Below, piece after piece: positions 1 to 7,469 of a stretch of 64,000 bases of DNA. Source of the stretch: Paenibacillus thiaminolyticus (lineage in GTDB: Bacteria > Bacillota > Bacilli > Paenibacillales > Paenibacillaceae); the NCBI RefSeq assembly GCF_007066085.1, contig NZ_CP041405.1, positions 6,479,501 through 6,543,500 on the forward strand, read 5' to 3'. Numbering within the stretch: position 1 is the first letter of the stretch; every line of letters begins with the position of its first letter. The translations under genes and the position numbers were made by a program. The notes beneath the pieces are model-generated. The model was not told the origin of the DNA. It ran no database searches and worked only from the letters and a program-made list of their open reading frames with translations.

Positions 1-155
1 TATGCACCTCGTAGGTTATTTATCTTGGTTGTCACGATCAGCTAGTATAGCGCATTTGGAAGGAACAATAAAGGGGGGGCGAAAAGAGTTTCGAGCAGGG
101 CGTTTTGGCTGTAAGAAATGAGAAACGAGAGTGTAATCAAATGGAGGTGAGTCCG

Positions 156-1532
156 ATGGATGTTCGGGTGGAACGGGACACATTCGGCGAATTGCAGGTT
201 CCTGCGGATAAGCGGTGGGGGGCCCAGACTCAGCGCAGCCTGGAGAACTTCAAAATCGGCGCGGAGAAGATACCGCGCGAAGTTATTTACGCGCTGGCCT
301 TGACTAAGCAATGTGCCGCCCGCGTGAATGGCGAGCTCGGACAGCTGGAGAAGGAGAAGGGCGAGGCGATCGCTGCGGCAGCCCAAGAACTGCTGGACGG
401 CCGGTATGATGATCATTTTCCGCTGGTGGTATGGCAGACGGGAAGCGGCACTCAGACGAATATGAACGTCAATGAGGTGATTGCCCACCGGGCCAATGAG
501 CTGCTGGCCGAACAGGGAAGCGGTATGCGGGTGCATCCGAATGATGATGTCAACCGTTCGCAGAGCTCGAATGATACGTTCCCGACGGCGATGCATATCG
601 CCGCCTTCATCGCGGTGGAGGATCAAGTGCTGCCGATACTGCATCAGCTGAAGAGCACGCTGCTTAACCAATCGAAGCAGTTCCGCGATGTGATCAAGAT
701 TGGACGGACGCATTTGCAGGACGCGACGCCCCTTACGCTGGGGCAGGAGATCAGCGGATGGCACCGGATGCTGGAGAAGTGCGAGGAGTACATTATTGAG
801 AGCTCCAGCGCCCTGTTGGAGCTGGCGATTGGCGGAACGGCGGTCGGCACTGGGCTGAACGCGCATTCGAAGTTCGGGCCATTGATGGCCAGGGAGCTGA
901 GCAAGGCGACAGCGCGTGAGTTCATCACGGCCCGGAACAAGTTCCAGTCGCTGACCAGTCATAACGAGATCGTGCATCTCCATGGCGCGTTGAAGGCGTT
1001 AGCGGCCGATCTGATGAAGATTGCGAACGATGTGCGCTGGCTGGCAAGCGGTCCGCGATGCGGAATTGGAGAGATTCTCATTCCGGCGAATGAACCGGGG
1101 AGCTCGATTATGCCCGGCAAGGTGAATCCGACGCAAGCCGAGGCGCTTACGATGGTTGTCTGTCAGGTGATGGGCAACGATGTCACGATCGGGATGGCGG
1201 CTAGCCAGGGCAATTTTGAGTTGAATGTATACAAACCGGTTATTATATACAACTTCCTGCAGTCAGCGAAGCTGCTGGGGGATGCGATGCAATCGTTCCA
1301 TGACCATTGCGTCGTCGGCATTGAACCGAACCGCAAGGTGATCCAACGCAATCTGGAGCAGTCGTTAATGCTTGTGACTGCGCTTAACCCGCATATCGGC
1401 TACGAGAAGGCGGCGGCGATCGCGAAGCTTGCGCACCAGGAGGGGCTGACGCTGAAGGAAGCGGCCCTTCGCACCGGTCTGCTTACGGAGGAGCAGTTCG
1501 ATGATATCGTGAAGCCGCAATCGATGGTCTGA
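156..1532 (+). CDS. fumC: Class II fumarate hydratase
   Basis: Cytosolic fumarase of the TCA cycle, interconverting fumarate and L-malate without an iron-sulfur cluster. The 458-residue length is normal for class II enzymes. Visible signatures are [10 protein letters not shown], the [14 protein letters not shown] region, GRTHLQDA and the superfamily loop [11 protein letters not shown] that carries the catalytic serine. I place the start at ATG 156 because GGAGGTGA lies at 143-150, five bases upstream; an in-frame ATG at 141 would precede that site. The gene stands alone and ends at a hairpin. A CitAB-like system and a dicarboxylate transporter elsewhere in the window act on related C4 acids, but they are not linked in an operon. 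Confidence 0.97.
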   Translation: MDVRVERDTFGELQVPADKRWGAQTQRSLENFKIGAEKIPREVIYALALTKQCAARVNGELGQLEKEKGEAIAAAAQELLDGRYDDHFPLVVWQTGSGTQTNMNVNEVIAHRANELLAEQGSGMRVHPNDDVNRSQSSNDTFPTAMHIAAFIAVEDQVLPILHQLKSTLLNQSKQFRDVIKIGRTHLQDATPLTLGQEISGWHRMLEKCEEYIIESSSALLELAIGGTAVGTGLNAHSKFGPLMARELSKATAREFITARNKFQSLTSHNEIVHLHGALKALAADLMKIANDVRWLASGPRCGIGEILIPANEPGSSIMPGKVNPTQAEALTMVVCQVMGNDVTIGMAASQGNFELNVYKPVIIYNFLQSAKLLGDAMQSFHDHCVVGIEPNRKVIQRNLEQSLMLVTALNPHIGYEKAAAIAKLAHQEGLTLKEAALRTGLLTEEQFDDIVKPQSMV

Positions 1533-1575
1533 TGAAGTCAGGGAGGGAACTGCCTGATCGTTCCGGCCGATGGGC

Positions 1576-1602
1576 AAAAGAACATTCAGGCGGTTCTTTT
1601 CA
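1576..1602 (+). terminator. Terminator-like hairpin after fumC
   Basis: An 8-bp stem, AAAAGAAC with GTTCTTTT, and a 9-nt loop follow fumC. The descending arm ends in TTTT, so it can act as an intrinsic terminator. Confidence 0.6.
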
Positions 1603-1678
1603 TAACATTTTGGACGTTCAACCGGCATCGCCTGTGGTATGATGATATCGATAAACGCACCTGGAAGGAATGAGAGAA

Positions 1679-2716
1679 ATGACAGCTCATAAATACATAT
1701 TGGCCGGTTATGCGGTGGATGGTGTTCTGCCGGAGATTACCCCGGTGGATGCGGCGAGATTGACGCATTTGAATGTGGCGTTCGGCTACGTGAAGGAAGA
1801 TCGCATAACGGTTGCGCATTTGAAAAATCTTGGCTCGATTGCTCAATTGAAGGAATATAACCCGGGGCTCCAAGTGATTCTGTCGGTTGGCGGCTGGGGC
1901 GCCGGCGGGTTCTCCGAGGCAGCGTCCACTGCGGAAGGCCGCCGCAAGTTCGCGGAGTCTGCGGTTGAGATTTTGCGGAACTACCCCTTCGACGGGATCG
2001 ATCTTGATTGGGAGTATCCATGCTATTCGGAGGCGGGAATTCAATCCAGTCCGGCGGACAAGCAGAATTTCACGCTGCTGCTGCAGGAGACGAGAGAAGC
2101 CATCGATAGACAAGGGCGAGCTGATGGCCGTCCCTATTTGCTGACGATTGCCGCCGGAGCCGACCAGTATTACATCGATGGAACCGAGATGGATAAGGTA
2201 CAATCGTACCTCGATTTCATTCAATTGATGACCTATGATATGCGCGGCGGATTCCAGACTTTGACCGGTCACCACACCAATCTGTATGCATCGACGGGAG
2301 ACCTGTTCCGCATCAGCGTGGACGCATCGGTTCGTCTCTTCACGAATGCGGGCGTGCCGCGCGAGAAAATCGTCATTGGCGCCGCCTTCTATTCGAGAAT
2401 GTGGAAGGATGTTCCTGCCGCCAATAACGGCTATCTGCAAATGACCCCGGGATCCGGCGGCTATGGGCCGGATTACTCCCGTCTCGCGGAAGAATATATC
2501 AACCGCAACGGCTTCACCCGCTACTGGGATGACGAAGCGAAGGCGCCGTATCTGTTCGACGGCAGCACCTTCATTACGTATGATGACGAAGAGTCGCTGG
2601 CGTGCAAGTGCAGCTATATTCAAGAACAGAATCTGAGAGGCATCATGTTCTGGGAGTACAGCTGCGACAAGACGGGTACGCTGCTAAGCGCGATGTACAA
2701 CGGGTTCAGGGGCTAA
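1679..2716 (+). CDS. Glycoside hydrolase family 18 protein (chitinase-like)
   Basis: GH18 TIM-barrel glycosidase of 345 residues, expected to cut beta-1,4 GlcNAc linkages in chitin or related glycans by substrate-assisted catalysis. The beta-3 motif SVGGW lies near residue 68, and the catalytic DGIDLDWE (DxxDxDxE, acid Glu near residue 111) is intact. QLMTYDM and MFWEYSCD in later strands fit the family. There is no signal peptide and no binding domain, so the enzyme is either cytoplasmic or exported by an unusual route. ATG 1679 is preferred over ATG 1670 because GGAAGGA abuts the latter directly. Confidence 0.92.
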   Translation: MTAHKYILAGYAVDGVLPEITPVDAARLTHLNVAFGYVKEDRITVAHLKNLGSIAQLKEYNPGLQVILSVGGWGAGGFSEAASTAEGRRKFAESAVEILRNYPFDGIDLDWEYPCYSEAGIQSSPADKQNFTLLLQETREAIDRQGRADGRPYLLTIAAGADQYYIDGTEMDKVQSYLDFIQLMTYDMRGGFQTLTGHHTNLYASTGDLFRISVDASVRLFTNAGVPREKIVIGAAFYSRMWKDVPAANNGYLQMTPGSGGYGPDYSRLAEEYINRNGFTRYWDDEAKAPYLFDGSTFITYDDEESLACKCSYIQEQNLRGIMFWEYSCDKTGTLLSAMYNGFRG

Positions 2717-2996
2717 TCAGGACAATTGAAGGCGCCGGCTCGGCATATGCCGGTCCGGTGTATATCGAGGACAAGGAAAAAGGCAGAGATGCAGCGGCGA
2801 ATCTAATTGGGTTCGCTGCTGTTTTTGATCTATGGATAAGGGAATGCACCGCGAAGCGAGGAGCCTGGGAGGCGGCATTGAAAGTGGAAAAGGAACATTT
2901 TGTCACCATAAGTTCAAATATCGTTCACCTTCCGTTCATAATACGTCCATATTCGTGATCTAAATTATAGCTATACTGGTTGATGAGGGAGAGAAA
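2717..2996 (+). other. Intergenic region without recognised gene
   Basis: This 280-bp stretch between the GH18 gene and the cupredoxin region holds a GC-rich inverted repeat just after the stop codon (about 2731-2760) and AT-rich, promoter-like DNA at 2900-2990. I see no convincing coding frame. Confidence 0.4.
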
Positions 2997-3030
2997 ATGA
3001 GGAAGTTTTCAGATCGCATCAACATGACAA

Positions 3031-3180
3031 ATGACGGACGCTGCGTTGCTGATGTTTATTGTTTCCGTTTTCATTTTGCTGGTCGCTATTTTTCTCTTTC
3101 TTGCCATTGTCCTGTTCGACAAGCGGCTGTTCGCCAAGAGCTCACGCTCTTGGACGTTAGGAACGAGTCAATTGGATAAG
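3031..3180 (+). pseudogene. Possible frameshifted small one-TM membrane protein
   Basis: This frame encodes a strongly hydrophobic helix (about 25 residues rich in L, I, V and F) followed by DKRLFAKSSRS, a typical small single-pass protein. ATG 3031 has no ribosome binding site. ATG 2997 has one (GGGAGAG) but lies in the neighbouring frame and reads only a polar nonsense peptide. A one-base shift near 3030 would join the two. The frame then runs without a stop into the cupredoxin gene, so a fused 184-residue protein is another possibility. The function is unknown. Confidence 0.35.
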
Positions 3181-3192
3181 GAGGTCTTTGTG

Positions 3193-3585
3193 GTGAACAA
3201 GAAATTTGCTCTCGCGGCAATAACAATGCTGATGGCTGTCTCGTTGGCTGCCTGCGGCGGAGGGAACAAGGATGCGGGTGCATCCAACAATGAAGGATCG
3301 GCTCCGGCAGCATCTTCCGGCGATGTGCAGGCGGTAACGCTGAAGGCCAAAAACTTCGAATTCGATCAGACCGAGATTCGGGTCAAGAAGGGTCAGACCG
3401 TCAAGCTTACATTCGAGAACGAGCAAGGCATTCATGGCGTGGAGATCCCGGATTTGAACGTGAAGCTCGATCAGCCGGGCACAACCGAATTCGTGGCTGA
3501 CAAAGAAGGAACATACGAGTTCAAATGCTCGATTATGTGCGGCTCCGGCCATAACGATATGGTCGGCAAAATTATCGTCGAGTAA
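3193..3585 (+). CDS. Cupredoxin-domain lipoprotein
   Basis: Secreted lipoprotein of 130 residues. An N-terminal signal peptide ends in the lipobox LAAC followed by GGG, then comes a low-complexity linker rich in Ala, Ser and Gly, then a cupredoxin fold. The C-terminal CSIMCGSGHNDM resembles the binuclear CuA loop of cytochrome oxidase subunit II (Cys-x3-Cys-x3-His-x2-Met), with the remaining His probably in GIHGVEIP. It is likely an extracytoplasmic copper or electron-transfer protein. Start at GTG 3193 (or 3190) behind AAGGAGG at 3178-3184. Copper binding is inferred from the motif only. Confidence 0.88.
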   Translation: MNKKFALAAITMLMAVSLAACGGGNKDAGASNNEGSAPAASSGDVQAVTLKAKNFEFDQTEIRVKKGQTVKLTFENEQGIHGVEIPDLNVKLDQPGTTEFVADKEGTYEFKCSIMCGSGHNDMVGKIIVE

Positions 3586-3612
3586 TCGGAATCCGGATGA
3601 ATGGTTCAACAC

Positions 3613-3652
3613 AACGCATGGCCTGTCTGCGGGGAGGCTGTGCGTTTCTTTG
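3613..3652 (+). terminator. Terminator-like hairpin after cupredoxin gene
   Basis: AACGCA pairs with TGCGTT and an inner GCCT pairs with AGGC. A pyrimidine-rich tail follows (TTTCTTTG). Confidence 0.5.
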
Positions 3653-3685
3653 TTGGATGCCGCTGTCATCGCCTAAGGAGGGAAT

Positions 3686-4015
3686 ATGTTGTCTCGGAAA
3701 AAAGGCTGGATTGCCGTCATTGCGGCCGCGATTGTTATTGGGGCGCTCTTCGTCGTTCCGGTGACGCTTCATCCTCCGGCTTCAACCCGGATTATCTTGG
3801 AACATACCTATCAGACGTATATTACGCCTCCGTGCTACGACCGGGCGGAAGTCACCAACAATTTGGCGGAGGGCGCTCTCAAGCACTTGAAGGATTACCC
3901 GTCCTACTCGCCTGAATCAGCATGCACCCGAGATTCGCTGGAGCCGCAGAAGGCTACGGCCATCGTCTGGCTGGGTCAGATGATGGGCATCGTCAAGGGG
4001 CCATGGGATTGGTAA
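3686..4015 (+). CDS. Small membrane-anchored protein of unknown function
   Basis: A 109-residue protein starting at ATG 3686 behind AAGGAGGGA. Residues about 7-27 form one hydrophobic segment (an uncleaved anchor or signal), followed by an extracytoplasmic domain with two cysteines (PPCYDR and SACTRD) that could form a disulfide, and a C-terminal GIVKGPWDW. I do not recognise the family. It lies just after the cupredoxin lipoprotein, separated by a hairpin, so a shared role at the cell surface is possible but unproven. Confidence 0.75.
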   Translation: MLSRKKGWIAVIAAAIVIGALFVVPVTLHPPASTRIILEHTYQTYITPPCYDRAEVTNNLAEGALKHLKDYPSYSPESACTRDSLEPQKATAIVWLGQMMGIVKGPWDW

Positions 4016-4050
4016 GCCATCATATGAAGCGAAAGCTTCCGATAGAGAAC

Positions 4051-4074
4051 AAAGCAGCTCCTGTGAGCTGCTTT
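4051..4074. terminator. Hairpin between convergent genes
   Basis: A perfect 10-bp stem (AAAGCAGCTC with GAGCTGCTTT) and a 4-nt loop lie between the plus-strand gene ending at 4015 and the minus-strand gene ending at 4169. There is no clear T-run, so termination is only probable. Confidence 0.45.
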
Positions 4075-4168
4075 GTCCGATCATCGGCTCCTGCCGCTAT
4101 GAAGCGGGTTGAGCGGTAGTATTTCGCCAGCTCCACACTTGGCCGTTCCCTGCCGGACGCGGTGGAAG

Positions 4169-4774
4169 CTAGTCGATCTTGGCGCCATGGGAGCGGGCGA
4201 AGGCGACGGCTTGTCCGCTATCAAGACGCACGCCCTGAATATCGAGCCCTTTCCAATTAATCCCCTCGAGATTGGCTCCGCGCAGATCGGCGCCTTTCCA
4301 GGATACCTTCGTCAGCATCGCGTGCGTAAGATCGGCGTCCCGCAAATCCGCTTTATCGAGCCGGCATTCCGACAAGTCGGCCTCGATCAGCCGCACGCCG
4401 CGCAGCTTCTGCTTGGTGAGATTCGCATGCCGCATATGGGTGTACGACCAATCGCCCCCGACTATCGTAATTCCGTCCCAGTTCGCATTGGCGAAATCGG
4501 TGCCGACCATTTTGCATTCCTCGAACTTGGAGGCGAACAGATTGACGCTGGCGAAGCGGCAGTTGGTGAATGCGCTGCGCGTATGAATGGAACCGTTCAG
4601 ATTGGAGCCTGTAAAGTCGCAATCGATGAACTGGCAGCCCGAAGTCCATGCTTCCTCCATGCCGGTGCTGCGGAAGCGGCAGTTGGTGAAGACGCAGTTC
4701 CGCAGCTCGCCGTCCCGCAGATCAGCATGGCTGAAATCAACGCCTTCATAGTGCTGGTCAACATATTGATACAT
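4169..4774 (-). CDS. Pentapeptide-repeat protein, Qnr-like architecture
   Basis: A 201-residue protein built almost entirely of A(D/N)LxX-type repeats (for example GVDFSHADLRDGELRN and GADLRGANLEG), which fold into a right-handed quadrilateral beta-helix. Length and C-terminus (GLDIQGVRLDSGQA) resemble the Qnr group, which mimics DNA and protects gyrase. Many other pentapeptide proteins share this shape, so quinolone protection is only a hypothesis. Start at ATG 4774, nine bases after GGAGGC; a longer frame to 4882 has no ribosome site. Confidence 0.85.
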   Translation of the reverse strand: MYQYVDQHYEGVDFSHADLRDGELRNCVFTNCRFRSTGMEEAWTSGCQFIDCDFTGSNLNGSIHTRSAFTNCRFASVNLFASKFEECKMVGTDFANANWDGITIVGGDWSYTHMRHANLTKQKLRGVRLIEADLSECRLDKADLRDADLTHAMLTKVSWKGADLRGANLEGINWKGLDIQGVRLDSGQAVAFARSHGAKID

Positions 4775-4954
4775 CGCAATGAAGCCTCCAATAACTGTTT
4801 GCCTGAAGCGAAATTTTCTACGGACAAGTTCGTTGCTAACCTGATTATTATTCATCGTACCAAGATTGCCGCCATCAGGCAATGCGATATCGTTCCGTGT
4901 TACCGTTACAAATTCGGGCTAGCTCGCCGGCTGCCCCCATCATACTCGGCCTGC

Positions 4955-5599
4955 TTACAACCGAAGCTTGAACGACTTGCCCCAGAGCGGGTACAGCCAT
5001 TTGACGCCGCGCGGCGTGAGCGTATCCGCGATGAGATGGGACATATACCCGGCCGTGGCGACAGCGGCGATCCCGTCTAACTCCAGCTCATGCTCAAGTC
5101 CCAATCCTATGTAACCCCAAGCACAGGCAGCCCATACCGTATGCGTCAGCCCCCGATGGCGGAGCCAGGGAGCGATCGTGATGAACAGCCCGAGTCCGGT
5201 GAGCCAATACCGGTCCGATGTCCAGCCGGAATAAATAAGTGCGCAGCCTACCAAGCTGACCAGGCCATTGCGAATGGCTCCTTCCTTGGCGATAAAGCCG
5301 GTAAGCAGAAGAACGACGGAGATGATGGTCCATTCCCGGTACTCGATTCCATACACGGCATACAGAATCAGGACGGCCGAGACAAGCAGCCCTCCGGTCC
5401 ATGTCAGCAGCTCATGAAGCAGCTTCGACAGCTTGCCCAGCTTGCTGCTAAGCAGCGAGGGGCCGTCCAGATCCGCGCTTAAAGCGGAGAAGGCCGAGAC
5501 CGCGACATACAGGGCGGCATGCTTCCAGCTGAACGGATAATAGATTGCCGCAGCCGTGCCGATTGCGGTTCCGATAGCAAGATGTGTTGAGCCTTTCAT
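4955..5599 (-). CDS. YdjM/YfhP-like membrane-bound metal-dependent hydrolase family protein
   Basis: A 214-residue membrane protein of the DUF457/YdjM family. Family features are the N-terminal MKGSTHLAIG, a DLDGP motif near residue 43, RHRGLTHT near residue 145, and SHLIADTLTPRGVKWLYPL near the C-terminus, with His and Asp residues that would bind metal on a multi-pass scaffold. The biochemical role is unknown. Start at ATG 5599 behind GAGGAGG. A strong promoter and a LexA-like palindrome lie upstream; E. coli ydjM is a LexA target, so damage-inducible expression is plausible. Confidence 0.88.
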   Translation of the reverse strand: MKGSTHLAIGTAIGTAAAIYYPFSWKHAALYVAVSAFSALSADLDGPSLLSSKLGKLSKLLHELLTWTGGLLVSAVLILYAVYGIEYREWTIISVVLLLTGFIAKEGAIRNGLVSLVGCALIYSGWTSDRYWLTGLGLFITIAPWLRHRGLTHTVWAACAWGYIGLGLEHELELDGIAAVATAGYMSHLIADTLTPRGVKWLYPLWGKSFKLRL

Positions 5600-5621
5600 G
5601 ATAACCTCCTCTGATTCCCTT

Positions 5622-5637
5622 GCAAACATATGTTTGC
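5622..5637 (-). promoter_or_regulatory. LexA/DinR-like operator
   Basis: A perfect 16-bp palindrome, GCAAACATATGTTTGC, sits about ten bases downstream of the -10 box, where a bound repressor would block transcription. It differs from the Bacillus SOS box (CGAAC-N4-GTTCG) by one symmetric position per half site. LexA binding is inferred. Confidence 0.55.
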
Positions 5638-5646
5638 GTACCCCTG

Positions 5647-5675
5647 ATTATACTTGCTTTCGTTCCTTGGGGCAA
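5647..5675 (-). promoter_or_regulatory. Sigma-A promoter of the YdjM-like gene
   Basis: Reading leftward, TTGCCC (5675-5670) and TATAAT (5652-5647) are separated by 17 bp. The expected start point falls at the edge of the LexA-like palindrome. Confidence 0.7.
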
Positions 5676-5773
5676 CCAGCAGCGGACCGAATTGCCGCTT
5701 CTGGACAAGGTATAAAAAGCAGGGAGGGTTTGGACATTATGAAAAGGCTGGAAACTTGGAATGGAGGGTCGAC

Positions 5774-6078
5774 ATGAGAGCGGTTACGTACCAGGGTCCG
5801 AAAAAGGTCGAAGTGAAGCAGGTGGAAGACCCGCGCATCGAGAAACCGGACGATATCGTGATTCGTATAACGTCGACAGCGATTTGAGGATCGGATCTGC
5901 ATTTGTATCAAGGCAATATTCCACTGCCTGACGGATATATTATCGGCCATGAGCCGATGGGCATCGTGGAAGAAACTACAATTTCGACATGGCCGTGGAG
6001 TCGGGCTGGTATCCGGAAGCGAGCAATCAGGACGTGCTGACTGCCCTTGCCGCTAAAACGGCCGCCACAGCAAAATAA
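5774..6078 (+). pseudogene. Remnant of a zinc-dependent alcohol/formaldehyde dehydrogenase fused to an unknown 3' end
   Basis: From ATG 5774 (behind GGAGGG) the frame reads MRAVTYQGPKKVEVKQ, the usual N-terminus of glutathione-independent formaldehyde dehydrogenase-like zinc ADHs. A TGA at 5885-5887 replaces the zinc-ligand cysteine of the expected ICGSDLH motif. The frame then resumes with GSDLHLYQGN and GHEPMGIVEE until about 5972. There it breaks off into a different frame that reads AVESGWYPEASNQDV to a stop at 6078. Most of the roughly 380-residue enzyme is missing, so the gene is dead. Confidence 0.8.
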
Positions 6079-6087
6079 GCAACAAGC

Positions 6088-6120
6088 AAGCCACCTGTCC
6101 GTATACCGGGAAGGTGGCTT
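6088..6120 (-). terminator. Terminator hairpin downstream of the Eis-like gene
   Basis: AAGCCACCT and AGGTGGCTT form a 9-bp stem around a 15-nt loop, placed 36 bp after the stop codon of the minus-strand gene. T-richness after the stem is modest on either strand. Confidence 0.5.
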
Positions 6121-6155
6121 CTCTTATGTCCGGCAAGCCGGCCAATAATTCAGAT

Positions 6156-7331
6156 TTAGAACATATCATAAAAAAACGGCTGAAGACGGGGAAGGAGCCG
6201 CTCCAGCTTCGCGACCGCGGCTTCGGTACCGTGGAGCATGCCAAGCTGATGCAGCTCGTCCGGCCTCCGGTAACCGAAAAGAAGCGTAGTCAGCGCAAGG
6301 ATAGACAACCGCAGTTCATTATCCGCGACGACATCGGGTTTTGTATGGCGGGCGATGACTTTCATGTCGCCGTCCTGCAGCGAGACGCTGATATTGTTCC
6401 ACTCCGCGTGCGGATCATCGATATGGAGGATAAGTGCCTCGTCCACGCTCTGCCACTGGAACGGATAGCGGGCAAGGAACGCCTCGGCGTCGACGATGCG
6501 TCCCATCACAAGCGGTGTCGCATCTCTCGTAATGCGCGGGTTGCGCAGGGCGAAGTTCAACGGCTCGTCCGGAGCGGCCCACAGTTCCACCTGCTCGACC
6601 ATCGAATCATGCTGGCAGATGAAATTCCACAGCCCGATGCGGGCCTCTCCGTTCAGCGGAACGAATTCCTTCACCTTCATCCGCGACTCCTTCACTTCAT
6701 ACAGTATATAGCCTTGCGGCTTCTGGCCTTCGTCATAGTAGACGGCGGCGAACATATTCCCGTAGACCGCATGCAGCCATCGGTCGGTGGTGCGCTTCAG
6801 CATGCCTGCATGCCGCCGGGCAAATTGATCGTACACCTGCTCCAGATCGGCGGAATGGTTCGCTTTCGAGTAGCGGCGTATGATGCCGTTGGGTGCAGGC
6901 TGCAGCGGGACGAGATCCGATTTGGCATAGACGCTGCGGCAGTAATCAGTGATCAGCTCCCAGCCATATTTGCGGTAAAAGGACACGGAGAACGGATGCA
7001 GCATGGATACGGTCTGCCCATCCTCCTTCATAACGGCAAGCAGATGAGTCAGCAGCCCTTTGACATAACCTTGACGGCGGTATTCGGGATAGGTGGCAAC
7101 GCTGCCGATGCCGCCCATGCGGAGCGGCTCGCCTTCCAGATAGATCTCGAAGGGGATGAGATGCGCCTTGGCGGCCACCTCGCCGTCCTCCACGACGCCG
7201 AAGATGCGAAGATGATTAAGCCGCTCGAATCTCGATTCCCGTTCCTGCTCCGGTACCTGATATTGAAATGCGTATTCTGACAGACGGAGCGCTTCTGGGA
7301 AATGAGCTTCGGTCAATTGAATGATGTTCAT
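6156..7331 (-). CDS. Eis-like GNAT N-acetyltransferase
   Basis: A 391-residue acyltransferase with the Eis layout: an N-terminal GNAT domain with the acetyl-CoA signature YPEYRRQGYVKGL near residue 86, a second GNAT-like domain, and a C-terminal sterol-carrier-like domain that ends in the FYDMF carboxylate expected at the Eis active site. Members acetylate amines such as aminoglycosides or polyamines; the substrate here cannot be read. Start at ATG 7331 behind AAGGAGGAG. It is transcribed singly, convergent with the dead ADH. Confidence 0.9.
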   Translation of the reverse strand: MNIIQLTEAHFPEALRLSEYAFQYQVPEQERESRFERLNHLRIFGVVEDGEVAAKAHLIPFEIYLEGEPLRMGGIGSVATYPEYRRQGYVKGLLTHLLAVMKEDGQTVSMLHPFSVSFYRKYGWELITDYCRSVYAKSDLVPLQPAPNGIIRRYSKANHSADLEQVYDQFARRHAGMLKRTTDRWLHAVYGNMFAAVYYDEGQKPQGYILYEVKESRMKVKEFVPLNGEARIGLWNFICQHDSMVEQVELWAAPDEPLNFALRNPRITRDATPLVMGRIVDAEAFLARYPFQWQSVDEALILHIDDPHAEWNNISVSLQDGDMKVIARHTKPDVVADNELRLSILALTTLLFGYRRPDELHQLGMLHGTEAAVAKLERLLPRLQPFFYDMF

Positions 7332-7406
7332 CGAATCTCCTCCTTGTCATTCCATTATGATCCAGGACGTGGCAGGAAGCAAGCGGTTCCGGTATTCCGG
7401 CACCGC

Positions 7407-7447
7407 AAAAAAAGGAGCCTTCCGAATCGGTTCGGACAGGCTCCTTT
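7407..7447 (-). terminator. Intrinsic terminator of the GH92 gene
   Basis: Reading leftward, AAAGGAGCCT and AGGCTCCTTT form the stem and are followed by a run of seven T. This is a strong rho-independent terminator just after the GH92 stop codon. Confidence 0.9.
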
Positions 7448-7469
7448 GTTCCTCTTCTATGTGCCGGGA

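Noticed and set aside
5885..5887. TGA as a selenocysteine codon in the alcohol dehydrogenase
   Set aside because: The gene is truncated and frame-broken within 30 codons, and I see no SECIS-like structure. A nonsense mutation is enough.
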